From: Pseudomonadota bacterium
GTDB lineage: Bacteria > Pseudomonadota > Gammaproteobacteria > Burkholderiales > Chitinibacteraceae
NCBI GenBank assembly: GCA_018261735.1
Contig: JAGTRM010000026.1
Span: 1-62,152 of the forward strand
Reading direction: 5' to 3'
DNA length: 62,152 nt
Positions 17,652-25,977 of the stretch are shown here, piece after piece. The position numbers and the translations under genes are program-made. The notes below the pieces were generated by a model. It was not told where the DNA came from, searched no databases, and was given only the letters and a program-made list of their open reading frames with translations. Numbering within the stretch: position 1 is the stretch's first letter; each line of letters opens with the position of its first letter.

Positions 17652-17823
17652 ATTGAGTTCAGCTTTTCTGTGGGCGTTCATGCGGAAGACGCACAACGTT
17701 GCAAAAAGATGCAGGCTGAATCAATCCATGAGGCATTCACGCCTGATAGCTATGTAATTGGGGGAGATTCCGATGAACCATGCGATTGCCGAGATGGGCA
17801 AATCGAGCGCCCAAGCGGTGGGT

Positions 17824-19128
17824 TTACGCCAGCACAAATACCGGCGCAAAGCCGCCGCCCGGTGTGCGGAAGTTGGTGGTCTGCCCGGCATAGAGGCGCG
17901 CAGCAAAGAGCTGGATCTGGCCGTTGTAGACATAGGCGCGTACATCGAACTTAAGTTCGCTGGTATTGCGATCAACGGCAACCAGACGTTCGCCCGGTGG
18001 CGCAATGGTTTGGGCCACATAGTCGCCGGTAAGGATTTCCTGCCAGACTCGGCGGGTGAGCTTGTCACCCCGGTAAGCGGCACGACTGCCAAAACCGCTG
18101 GCGGGTTTGAAAAACAGACTTTTGCGTTGTGCCCACAAGGCATCGGCGCGTTCCGGAGTGACAATTTGCGTGTGGGGTACGCCGGCCAGCAAGGTTGCTT
18201 GCTGCGTTGAAGAAACACCGAGCGCGGTCAGCACCGCCTCGTCACTGAGCAAGGCCAGATGGCGTTTGTCGGCATACAGGGCATGCGCACGAGGATGCGG
18301 CGTCAAGACGACCGCACCCGCTTCATGGGCGGCGAGCAAGATGGTGTGTTCGGGGGCATCCAGATAGAAATCGGTGAGGCGGTTGTAGACCAGATCGACC
18401 ACTTCGCCCCCCAGCCAAAGTTGCCCGGCCTCCCAGCGCAGCTCACGCGGATCGGCAATGACTGCACGAATGCCGGCACGCTCGAAAAAACGCTGGAACA
18501 ACTGAAATTCCGGATACAGATACTGTTGTTGCGGGGCTTCATCCAGGATTGCGATGCAGCGCGGCATACCCTCGCCACGCTGTTGCTGCCATTCGGCCTG
18601 GAACATGCCCAGCAGATCATCATCCAGTGCAGCCAGATTCGTGGCCGGTGTTTGCAGTGCTTCTACTTCTGCACAGCACGCCGTCTGGGCACGCGCCAGG
18701 GCTGCGTTTAGCAGGAAACCCCCAGCGTTGGTGTTGATCTCGATGAGTTGCGGGCCGTTATCCCCAAGGTGGAAATCAAAGCCGAGAAAGACGCCACGCG
18801 GCCCGAAGTTCAGTCCGGAGATCGCCGGGGCCTGGGCCAGGACGCGTTCCTGCCAGGCCGGCAGCGCAACCACTTCTTCCACCGCTTCAACAATGGCAGT
18901 CATGCCATCGCGTTGCGCGGGGGTGATGAACACGGTAGTGGCCGAGAACAGGCTGGGACGCGTTTGCATAATATGCTCAGCCAGCCCTGCAAGCGCGGAA
19001 TCCACTTCGAGCTGATGATGCAGATGCTGCACGTCAAGAAAGCTGCAAGCACAGCCCTGGTTCAGGCTTCCCGCGGAGATGCTTGTCGACAGACAAGGCT
19101 CGGCCCGGATGCGTTTTGTCTCAGCCAT
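17824..19128 (-). CDS. ATP-grasp-like protein co-translated with SigZ (unknown product)
   Basis: A 434-residue protein whose ATG lies inside the last codons of the SigZ gene (8-bp overlap). ATP-grasp features appear in an unusual order: the metal-binding LIEINTNAGG is near residue 130, while the nucleotide-binding FFKPASGFGSRA is near 340 and FDVRAYV near 395, with NFRTPGGGF at the end. This suggests a circularly permuted ATP-grasp ligase or two half-domains. Cysteines cluster at residues 12, 26, 28 and 151-152. Such enzymes join a carboxylate to an amine or thiol. Substrate and family are not assigned. It is the last gene of arsC-sigZ-ATP-grasp. Confidence 0.72.
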   Translation of the reverse strand: MAETKRIRAEPCLSTSISAGSLNQGCACSFLDVQHLHHQLEVDSALAGLAEHIMQTRPSLFSATTVFITPAQRDGMTAIVEAVEEVVALPAWQERVLAQAPAISGLNFGPRGVFLGFDFHLGDNGPQLIEINTNAGGFLLNAALARAQTACCAEVEALQTPATNLAALDDDLLGMFQAEWQQQRGEGMPRCIAILDEAPQQQYLYPEFQLFQRFFERAGIRAVIADPRELRWEAGQLWLGGEVVDLVYNRLTDFYLDAPEHTILLAAHEAGAVVLTPHPRAHALYADKRHLALLSDEAVLTALGVSSTQQATLLAGVPHTQIVTPERADALWAQRKSLFFKPASGFGSRAAYRGDKLTRRVWQEILTGDYVAQTIAPPGERLVAVDRNTSELKFDVRAYVYNGQIQLFAARLYAGQTTNFRTPGGGFAPVFVLA

Positions 19129-19696
19129 GGGGTTTGGGTATTTCCGGCAGTGCCGGGCGTGGAACGAAGCAACAGACCCGGCCAGCCTCATCAAAATGCA
19201 CCTGGCAGCTTGTTGCCAACTGCACTTTAAGCCGCTTGCGAGCACGCTGCACCCGCGACTTGGCCGCCGGCAAGCTCAGTCCGAGCTTGCGGGCATATTC
19301 TTCCTGGCTCATGCCCTCCAGATCGCAGCAGGTGATGGCGTCGCGGTCAATCGGATTCAGTTCGGTCAGCACGCGGGGCAGGCAGGTAGCAAGACTATCA
19401 ACGGCAGCGGGCCGTAGCGTTTCGGCAACCAGGTCTTCCGGCAGCGCCACCGTTTCGCGCTTGCGTCGCAGATAGTCGGCCAACGTGTTGCGGGTGACTT
19501 CAAACAGCCAGGCGCGGGCATTTTCGATGGCACAAAAACGTTCGCCCTGGCGTAGCGCCTTGATGAACACGTCCTGCAGCAAATCTTCTGTCGTGTGTTC
19601 GCTGTGCAACTGATGGATTAGCCAGCCGCGCAGTTCCCGCTCATGTCCATGCCAGGCCTGGAGTAGACAGTTGGGCGTTCCCTGCGACGTGCTCAC
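19121..19696 (-). CDS. sigZ: ECF sigma factor, SigZ-like
   Basis: A 191-residue ECF sigma factor starting at a GTG that overlaps the arsC stop (GTGA). Region 2 is clear (TTEDLLQDVFIKALRQ, ARAWLFEVTRNTLADYLRR), as is region 4 (LEGMSQEEYARKLGLSLPAAKSRVQRARKRL). A short C-terminal extension, CQVHFDEAGRVCCF, is typical of SigZ-type proteins, and here it adds cysteines. Another CC pair lies just before the region-4 helix-turn-helix. No anti-sigma gene is adjacent. The genes it controls are unknown. Its operon position suggests arsenic or thiol stress. Confidence 0.9.
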   Translation of the reverse strand: MSTSQGTPNCLLQAWHGHERELRGWLIHQLHSEHTTEDLLQDVFIKALRQGERFCAIENARAWLFEVTRNTLADYLRRKRETVALPEDLVAETLRPAAVDSLATCLPRVLTELNPIDRDAITCCDLEGMSQEEYARKLGLSLPAAKSRVQRARKRLKVQLATSCQVHFDEAGRVCCFVPRPALPEIPKPHG

Positions 19697-20118
19697 TTGA
19701 CCCGCTGTCCCTGCGCGTCAATCACCACTTCACCGTCTTCTTTTACAAACGGGGCTTGTTGTTGCAAGGGCAGGATATCGAGCACCACTTCCGAAGGCCG
19801 GCACAGGCGCGTACCGCGTTCCGTGACCACGAACGGCCGGTTGATCAGGATCGGATGCTGCAACATGAAATCGATCAACTGCGCGTCGGTCCATTTCGGG
19901 TCATCCAGCCCGAGTTCATCATACGGCGTGCCTTGCTTGCGCAATGCCTCGCGCACCGACAGGCCGCTAGCGGCGATCAGGGCGACCAGCTCATCGCGGC
20001 TGGGCGGGGTTTCCAGATACAGGATCACCTGCGGTTCGATGCCGGCATTGCGGATCATCGCCAGCGTGTTGCGCGAGGTGCCGCAGGCGGGGTTGTGATA
20101 GATGGTGACTTGATTCAT
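19693..20118 (-). CDS. arsC: Arsenate reductase, glutaredoxin-coupled ArsC/YffB fold
   Basis: A 141-residue protein starting at the ATG at 20118. The catalytic Cys is in IYHNPACGTSRNTLA. The arsenate-site arginines are expected in the NRPFVVTERGTRLCRPSE region. It reduces As(V) to As(III) with glutathione and glutaredoxin. This is one of two unrelated arsenate reductases in the region. It is preceded by its own palindrome and followed by sigZ with a 4-bp overlap, so it heads a separate three-gene unit. Confidence 0.93.
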   Translation of the reverse strand: MNQVTIYHNPACGTSRNTLAMIRNAGIEPQVILYLETPPSRDELVALIAASGLSVREALRKQGTPYDELGLDDPKWTDAQLIDFMLQHPILINRPFVVTERGTRLCRPSEVVLDILPLQQQAPFVKEDGEVVIDAQGQRVK

Positions 20119-20123
20119 TGATG

Positions 20124-20139
20124 TTTCCAATAATGGAAA
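20124..20139. promoter_or_regulatory. Palindrome TTTCCA-N4-TGGAAA before arsC
   Basis: A perfect 6-bp inverted repeat with an ATAA centre, directly upstream of the arsC start. It resembles the A/T-rich dyads before arsR and arsD, so it is a candidate ArsR operator, or a translation-blocking hairpin because it overlaps the expected ribosome binding site. Confidence 0.45.
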
Positions 20140-20197
20140 TGCCCACCGTCAGAGGCAGGCATTGTGTTGAAAGAAAAACGCAAAGAGTGATGGGCGA

Positions 20198-20695
20198 TTA
20201 ATCCACCTTGAACTCGCCCACCTTGCGCGCCGTTTCCTTGATGTTTTCCGGCGACAGCGCCTCGTCCCCGAGGCTCAGGAAATAGGCGGTGCGGTGCTGG
20301 ATCTGGGCGAAGATTTTCTCGAAAGAAGCGCGTTTTTCTTCGTCGGTTTCGCCGTGCGGATCTTCGTAGCCCCAGTGCGCGGAGGTCGGGTGCCCCGGCC
20401 AAATCGGGCAGACTTCGTTCTTGGCATTGCCGCAGACCGTGATGATCAGATCCATCTGCGGCGCATCCGGGCCGCCGAATTCATCCCAGGACTTGGAGCG
20501 CAACGCGCCGGTGTCGTAGCCAATGGTATCGAGCATGGCAATCGCATGCGGATTGACGCGGCCCGAAGGCTTGCTGCCGGCGCTGAAACAGCGGAAGCGG
20601 CCCTTGCCCAGCACATTAAGCACGCCTTCGCTCATCACGCTGCGCGCGGAATTAGCGGTGCACAGGAATAATACATTGTACGGCTTGGTAGTCAT
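20198..20695 (-). CDS. arsC: Arsenate reductase, low-molecular-weight phosphatase type
   Basis: A 165-residue protein starting at the ATG at 20695 behind GGAGA. The phosphatase loop CTANSARS (CX5R) is near the N-terminus, and two more cysteines lie in VCGNAKNEVCPIW, matching the relay cysteines of thioredoxin-coupled ArsC enzymes. It reduces arsenate to arsenite. It is the last gene of arsR-arsD-arsA-acr3-arsC, lying after acr3. Its sequence is unrelated to the second arsC that follows. Confidence 0.93.
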   Translation of the reverse strand: MTTKPYNVLFLCTANSARSVMSEGVLNVLGKGRFRCFSAGSKPSGRVNPHAIAMLDTIGYDTGALRSKSWDEFGGPDAPQMDLIITVCGNAKNEVCPIWPGHPTSAHWGYEDPHGETDEEKRASFEKIFAQIQHRTAYFLSLGDEALSPENIKETARKVGEFKVD

Positions 20696-20732
20696 CAAAA
20701 TCTCCAGATCAGACTCAGTAGGGGGCAAGAAA

Positions 20733-21806
20733 TCAGGCGGCACGGCGCTCGTACCAGGGCTTGCTGCTGTTGACCACTTTCACCACCAGCAACATGACCG
20801 GGACTTCAATCAGCACGCCCACCACGGTGGCCAGCGCCGCGCCGGATTCGAAGCCGAACAGGCTGATCGCTGCCGCCACGGCCAGCTCGAAGAAATTGGA
20901 GGCGCCGATCAATGCCGAGGGGCAGGCGATGTTGTGTTTCTCGCCCACGGCACGATTGAGCCAATAAGCCAGCGCCGAATTGAAAAACACCTGGATCAGT
21001 ATCGGCACGGCCAGCAAGGCGATGATCAGCGGCTGCCTGAGGATTGCTTCACCCTGGAACGCGAACAACAAGACCAGCGTGGCCAGCAGCGCGGTAATTG
21101 ACCACGGACCGATTTTCGCCATGGCCGCATCGAATGCCGCCGGACCTTTTGCCAGCAACGATTTGCGCCAGAGTTGGGCCAGCAGCACCGGAATCACGAT
21201 ATACAACACCACCGAGGTCAGCAGCGTGGCCCACGGCACGGTGATCGCCGAGATGCCGAGCAAGAAGGCCACCAGCGGCGCAAAAACGATCACCATGATG
21301 CTGTCGTTCAGCGCCACTTGCGACAGCGTGAACAGCGGGTCGCCTTGGGTCAACCGGCTCCAGACAAACACCATCGCGGTGCAGGGCGCGGCGGCCAGCA
21401 GGATCAGGCCTGCGATGTAGCTGTCGATCTGCTCGGGGGGCAATAGCGACGCGAACAGCGTGCGGATGAACAACCAGCCCAGAAATGCCATCGAAAACGG
21501 CTTCACCAGCCAGTTCACGAACAGCGTCACGCCGATGCCGCGCACATGCTGGCGTACTTCGTGCAGCGCGCCGAAATCCACCTTCACCAGCATCGGAATA
21601 ATCATTACCCAGATCAAGAGGCCCACCGGCAGGTTGACCTTGGCCACTTCCATGCGGCCAATCATCTGGAATACACCGGGCAACAACTGGCCCAGCGCGA
21701 TGCCGGCCACGATGCACAGGAAGACCCAGACGGTCAGGTAGCGCTCGAACAAGCTCAACGGCGAGCCGGCGGATTGTTTGATGGCAACTTTGCATTGCAC
21801 GGACAT
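20733..21806 (-). CDS. acr3: Arsenite efflux permease Acr3
   Basis: A 357-residue inner-membrane exporter of the Acr3 (BART) family with about ten transmembrane segments. Signatures include PVGLLIWVMIIPMLVKVDF, the essential-Cys motif AAPCTAMVFVWSRLTQGD, and GFESGAALATVVGVLIEVPVML near the C-terminus. It removes As(III) from the cytoplasm. In this operon it is paired with ArsA, which is unusual in textbook systems where ArsA serves ArsB, but arsDA-acr3 operons are known. Confidence 0.95.
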   Translation of the reverse strand: MSVQCKVAIKQSAGSPLSLFERYLTVWVFLCIVAGIALGQLLPGVFQMIGRMEVAKVNLPVGLLIWVMIIPMLVKVDFGALHEVRQHVRGIGVTLFVNWLVKPFSMAFLGWLFIRTLFASLLPPEQIDSYIAGLILLAAAPCTAMVFVWSRLTQGDPLFTLSQVALNDSIMVIVFAPLVAFLLGISAITVPWATLLTSVVLYIVIPVLLAQLWRKSLLAKGPAAFDAAMAKIGPWSITALLATLVLLFAFQGEAILRQPLIIALLAVPILIQVFFNSALAYWLNRAVGEKHNIACPSALIGASNFFELAVAAAISLFGFESGAALATVVGVLIEVPVMLLVVKVVNSSKPWYERRAA

Positions 21807-21820
21807 CGGGTAATACTCCT

Positions 21821-23593
21821 TCAGGGTCGTGAGGGCGTAATGTTACTAGCCAGTTGCAGCAGGCGATCCACCCCCACCGGCTCTTCCTGCTGCACCGGCA
21901 CCACGGCATAACGCCGGGCATGCCGAGTTTTCACGGTATTGATTTCTGCCAGTTCGTTCTGTGCGCGCTGGCGCAGCAAGGCAGAATGCGGCCGGGCGGC
22001 GGCCACGCTGTTGTTGATGATCCAGGCCCAAGGCTCGATGCCGGCGCGGCGCAGGTCGGCCTGCAGGCCGGCGGCTTCGAGCACCGGCGTGGTTTCGGCC
22101 AATGTCACGAGCAGCACCTTGGTCTGCTTTTCATCCTGCAGTTGCATCATCGGCGTGGTGAAATGCAGCCCCTTGTCGACCATCTGGCGCGAGACTTCGC
22201 GGTGATAGGCGCCGGTGGCATCCAGCAGCAATAGCGTGTGCCCGGTGGGCGCGGTATCCATCACCACGAACTTTTTTCCGGCCTCGCGGATGATGCGCGA
22301 GAACGCCTGGAACACGGCGATTTCTTCGGTGCAGGGCGAGCGCAGGTCTTCTTCCAGCAAGGCACGTCCCTGCGCATCGAGCGCGGCACCTTTGGTATCG
22401 AGCACATGCCGGCGGTAGCGCTCGGTCTCTTCCTGCGGATCGATGCGGCTGACGCTGAGATTGGCCTGCGAGCCCTCCAGCGTTTCGGCCAGATGCCCTG
22501 CCGGATCGGAGGTGCTGAGATTGACCGGCAAGCCGCGCCGCGCCAGTTCGACCGCGATGGCCGCTGCCAGCGTGGTCTTGCCCACGCCGCCCTTGCCCAT
22601 CAGCATAACCAGACCATGGCCGTCGGCCGCAATACCGTCGACCAGTGCCGAGAGACCGGGCGCATCGAGGCTGATCGGCTGTTCATCCTGGGCAACGAAT
22701 TGCGACGTTGTATCGGCGAACAACTGACGCAAGGCATCCAGCCCCACCAGATTGAAGGGTTTGAGTGCGATCCGGTCGCAGGGCAGGGCGGCAAGCACAC
22801 CGGGAATCGCGGCCAGTGCAGCTTGCTCGCGCGTGCAGATCGCCGCTGCCAGTGCATCCTTCGCCGCTTCGCTGCTGGGCAAGATGCCGTTGATGACGAG
22901 ATACTGCCGAGAGAGGCCGATTTCCGCGAGTTCAACGTGCGTGCGGGCGGCTTCGCGCAGGGTGGCCAACTGGGCGCGCGCGACCAGAATCAGCCGCGTG
23001 CGTTGCGGGTCGGCCAGGGCTTCCACCGCCATCCGGTACTGGCTGCGCTGCTTTTCCAGCCCGACCAGCGGGCCTAGGCACGAGGCATCGCCCTTGCCTT
23101 CGTCCAGAAAGCCGCTCCACGCGCCCGGCAGTTGCAGCAAGCGGATCGTGTGGCCGGTCGGCGCGGTATCGAAAATGATGTGGTCGTACTCGGTGGTCAG
23201 CGCTGATTCGGTTAGCAAGGCGGTGAATTCATCGAACGCGGCGATCTCGGTGGTGCAGGCGCCGGAGAGCTGTTCCTCGATGCTTTTCACCACAGCATCC
23301 GGCAACGCGCCGCGCACCGGGCCGACGATGCGGTCGCGGTAAGCCTGCGCTGCTGCCTGCGGATCGATTTCCAGCGCGGCCAGATTCGGCACATCCGCAA
23401 TAGCTGTGATTTGATTCCCGATGTTGATGCCAAAAACCTGGCCCACGTTCGAGGCCGGATCGGTACTGACCAGCAGCACGCGCTTTCCGGTTTCTGCCAG
23501 CCGTATCGCTGTTGCGCAGGCAATCGAGGTCTTGCCCACACCGCCCTTGCCGGTAAAAAACAGGAAACGCGGCGCTTGTTCGAGGAATTTCAT
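21821..23593 (-). CDS. arsA: Arsenite-stimulated ATPase ArsA
   Basis: A 590-residue protein made of two homologous ATPase halves. The first P-loop is TGKGGVGKTS near residue 15 and the second MGKGGVGKTTLA near residue 330. The DTAPTGHT signal-transduction motif occurs in both halves. Metalloid-site cysteines are visible in LSGACTTEIAAF, SCLGPLVG and LRSPCTEEIAVF, as in E. coli ArsA. It powers arsenite export when docked on the membrane permease and receives As(III) from ArsD. It starts 16 bp after arsD and ends 14 bp before acr3. Confidence 0.96.
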   Translation of the reverse strand: MKFLEQAPRFLFFTGKGGVGKTSIACATAIRLAETGKRVLLVSTDPASNVGQVFGINIGNQITAIADVPNLAALEIDPQAAAQAYRDRIVGPVRGALPDAVVKSIEEQLSGACTTEIAAFDEFTALLTESALTTEYDHIIFDTAPTGHTIRLLQLPGAWSGFLDEGKGDASCLGPLVGLEKQRSQYRMAVEALADPQRTRLILVARAQLATLREAARTHVELAEIGLSRQYLVINGILPSSEAAKDALAAAICTREQAALAAIPGVLAALPCDRIALKPFNLVGLDALRQLFADTTSQFVAQDEQPISLDAPGLSALVDGIAADGHGLVMLMGKGGVGKTTLAAAIAVELARRGLPVNLSTSDPAGHLAETLEGSQANLSVSRIDPQEETERYRRHVLDTKGAALDAQGRALLEEDLRSPCTEEIAVFQAFSRIIREAGKKFVVMDTAPTGHTLLLLDATGAYHREVSRQMVDKGLHFTTPMMQLQDEKQTKVLLVTLAETTPVLEAAGLQADLRRAGIEPWAWIINNSVAAARPHSALLRQRAQNELAEINTVKTRHARRYAVVPVQQEEPVGVDRLLQLASNITPSRP

Positions 23594-23609
23594 GATCGGA
23601 TTCCCGGAC

Positions 23610-23972
23610 TCAGCAGCACTTGCTGCCGGAACAGCAGCCGCTTGTTTGCGCTTCTTCCACCGAGAGCATCACCAACCCGGCCCAGCGGCCCAGTTCCGCG
23701 CGGCTAGGATAGCGGCCAGCCAGGGCGATTTCGCCATCGACCAGCGTCAGCGGCAGCGCTTCCTGTCCGGCGCGTTCCAGAAAACCCTTGACCGTGGCGT
23801 TGAGTACAAACGCCATGGGTTGCTGGGCCAGATTGAAGCGCTCGATCTGCGCGCCGCCTTGCTTGGCCCATTCCACATCGGCCGAGAAACGCACCAGGGT
23901 TTGGTCGACATCGACACCACATACGCCGGTGCTGCAGCACAGGGCCGGGTCATAAATTTGGATGGTTTTCAT
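23610..23972 (-). CDS. arsD: Arsenic metallochaperone ArsD
   Basis: A 120-residue protein that hands As(III) to ArsA. The three essential cysteines are in DPALCCSTGVCG (residues 12, 13 and 18). The C-terminal vicinal cysteine pairs, GCCSGSKCC, are also present. It has weak repressor activity in some systems. It sits between arsR and arsA, with a palindrome just upstream. Confidence 0.95.
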   Translation of the reverse strand: MKTIQIYDPALCCSTGVCGVDVDQTLVRFSADVEWAKQGGAQIERFNLAQQPMAFVLNATVKGFLERAGQEALPLTLVDGEIALAGRYPSRAELGRWAGLVMLSVEEAQTSGCCSGSKCC

Positions 23973-23984
23973 TTTGACTCTCCA

Positions 23985-23995
23985 TCAATTATTGA
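23985..23995. promoter_or_regulatory. Palindrome TCAAT-T-ATTGA upstream of arsD
   Basis: A perfect 11-bp dyad 13 bp before the arsD ATG. It is a candidate site for ArsR or ArsD within the operon. Confidence 0.4.
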
Positions 23996-24034
23996 AACGT
24001 TATCGGCAAAAAAAAAGCGTGCTGGCCCATGCCA

Positions 24035-24406
24035 TTACGCTTGATCATGAACGATTGAAATCGGCGGCAACACGCTCTCGCAACAGGAAGACGCACCGCG
24101 CAGATCGGCACATTGCTCCGGGTGCCCAGCGCAGCATTCATCGGTCAGATAGGCGATCAGATCCAGCATCAGCGGGATGTTGGCGCGGTAACGCTGAAAA
24201 CGCCCTTCCTGTTCCACCGTCACGAGGTGCGCCTGGGTCAGCGCCTTCAGGTGAAACGAGAGATTGGTCGGCGGCACTTCGAGCGTGCTGGCGATTTCGC
24301 CTGCCACCATGCCGTCCAGCCCTTGCTTGACCAGAAGCCGGAACACATCGAGGCGCACGCCGGACGAGAGGGATTCAAAGATTTGGGTCGCTGATTGTTT
24401 TTCCAT
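24035..24406 (-). CDS. arsR: ArsR-family arsenical repressor
   Basis: A 123-residue winged-helix repressor starting at the ATG at 24406. A longer in-frame TTG start is less likely. The recognition region is VPPTNLSFHLKALTQAHLV. The metalloid site does not follow the E. coli CVC pattern in the DNA-binding helix. Cysteines lie instead at the C-terminus: DECCAGHPEQC and ASSCCES, as in the Acidithiobacillus/Corynebacterium-type ArsR proteins that bind As(III) there. It is divergent from the permease at 24512 and controls both sides through the shared intergenic region. Confidence 0.92.
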   Translation of the reverse strand: MEKQSATQIFESLSSGVRLDVFRLLVKQGLDGMVAGEIASTLEVPPTNLSFHLKALTQAHLVTVEQEGRFQRYRANIPLMLDLIAYLTDECCAGHPEQCADLRGASSCCESVLPPISIVHDQA

Positions 24407-24410
24407 GAGG

Positions 24411-24446
24411 CAATAATACAACTATTGTTGAAATATTAAAATATTT
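24411..24446. promoter_or_regulatory. arsR-permease divergent control region with two dyads
   Basis: CAAC-TATT-GTTG (24419-24430) is directly followed by the perfect palindrome AAATATT-AA-AATATTT (24431-24446). Together they cover the arsR promoter area and lie about 65 bp before the divergent permease gene. They are probable ArsR binding sites. Confidence 0.5.
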
Positions 24447-24511
24447 AAAAATAAACCTCCATCACTGCCTAAAATGAATCAAGAAGTTTCTCTCTTGCGA
24501 GGAAGCGCATC

Positions 24512-25975
24512 ATGGATGTTCTGTTTTCCTGGGTGCTGCCGGTGTTTTACGGCGGCGTGGGCAATCTGGCGGCTTATCTGGCCGCGCATGTGCTGCTCTG
24601 CCTGTTGCCAGCCTTTTTCATCGCCGGGGCAATGTCCGCGCTGATTCCCAAGGAAACTATCACCCGTTTCCTGGGGCGCACCTCCCGTAAAATGGTTTCC
24701 TATCCGGCGGCCGCTGCAGCCGGATCGCTGCTGGCTGTGTGTTCCTGCACCATCGTGCCGCTGTTTGCCGGCATCTACAAAAAAGGCGCAGGGCTGGGGC
24801 CGGCCATCACTTTTCTGTTTTTTGCACCGGCAGCCAACATTCTGGCGCTGGTGTATACCGGCGGAGTGATCGGCGTTGATCTGGCCATTGCCCGCTTCCT
24901 GCTTTCGCTTACGTTCGGCATCAGCATCGGTCTGATCATGGCACTGGTATTTCGCAGCGATGACATCACGCATGACAAAGCCACTGATGCATTTGCCGCC
25001 CAAAGCGATACACGCATGCAGCGCACTTCGCTCGTTTTTCTGCTGGTCTGGGTTGTACTGCTGTTGGCCGGTACGTTGAAACTCGGTTTTCTGACTGGCA
25101 CCTGGATGCAGCTTGAATTACCGATTTCCGGCGCGCAATCGTGGCAGCAGACGCTGGATCAGCTTGTTCCCTACGATGCCAGCAAAGGAGAAGAGGGCGT
25201 TTCCATTCAGGGTTCCATACTGATTGCACTGCTTATCGCAATTGGTATTACGGCCTGGCGCGGGCTGGAAAACATCCAGGATGGCGTTACGGCCTGGACT
25301 AAAACCAGCCTCGCGCTGATTTGGTTTACTTTGCTGTTTGCGGCGATTTCGATTCGGCCCACGGCGAATGGTTTGCAAATCGGGCTAACCGGCAAGCTGT
25401 TTGGCATTGCTCTGGCGCTTGCCATCCTGCATTACATTGTTTGGCACAGGCTGAATGCAGACGAATTGCGCGACTGGCTCTGGGAGTCATGGCATTTCGT
25501 TAAGCAGATTTTCCCTCTGCTGGTTATCGGCGTTTTTGTCGTTGGCATGATCCGCGTGATCATCCGTCCGGAATGGATTGAAGCGGTGGCCGGGACCAAC
25601 TCGCCAATCGGCAATCTCGCCGGCGTGGCCTTTGGCGTGTTCATGTATTTCCCGACGCTGGTTGAAGTGCCGATTGCCAAGATGTTCCTCGACTTGGGCA
25701 TGCATCGCGGGCCGTTGCTGGCCTATTTGATGTCCGATCCGGAACTCTCGCTGCAGAGCATGCTTATCCTCTCGGCCATCATCGGCAAAGCCAAGACCGG
25801 CGTTTATGTCGCCCTCGTCGCCCTGTTCAGCGCCACGGCCGGCATGACCTATGGCGCCTGGGTCAACGGCACCTCGCTGTTCGTCATTGCTTTCTGGCTG
25901 GCCATTTTCATCGCCACGCTGGCCACGCTGCTTGCCCTGGCCAACCGGTATTCCATTTCTCTCAAAGGAGTCTGA
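24512..25975 (+). CDS. Permease, ArsP/UPF0718 family (larger paralogue)
   Basis: A 487-residue polytopic permease with GAGGAAG before the ATG. The first-half signature is LAVCSCTIVPLFAGIYKKGAG and FFAPAANIL. The second half has FPTLVEVPIAKMFLDLGM and LMSDPELSLQSML. A long central region holds extra hydrophobic segments. It is the same family as the permease at 16599 but clearly a different subgroup and about 140 residues longer. It is divergent from arsR and followed 2 bp later by a CxxC mini-thioredoxin and a DUF2703 gene. Metalloid export is inferred from context. Confidence 0.88.
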   Translation: MDVLFSWVLPVFYGGVGNLAAYLAAHVLLCLLPAFFIAGAMSALIPKETITRFLGRTSRKMVSYPAAAAAGSLLAVCSCTIVPLFAGIYKKGAGLGPAITFLFFAPAANILALVYTGGVIGVDLAIARFLLSLTFGISIGLIMALVFRSDDITHDKATDAFAAQSDTRMQRTSLVFLLVWVVLLLAGTLKLGFLTGTWMQLELPISGAQSWQQTLDQLVPYDASKGEEGVSIQGSILIALLIAIGITAWRGLENIQDGVTAWTKTSLALIWFTLLFAAISIRPTANGLQIGLTGKLFGIALALAILHYIVWHRLNADELRDWLWESWHFVKQIFPLLVIGVFVVGMIRVIIRPEWIEAVAGTNSPIGNLAGVAFGVFMYFPTLVEVPIAKMFLDLGMHRGPLLAYLMSDPELSLQSMLILSAIIGKAKTGVYVALVALFSATAGMTYGAWVNGTSLFVIAFWLAIFIATLATLLALANRYSISLKGV

Positions 25976-25977
25976 TC

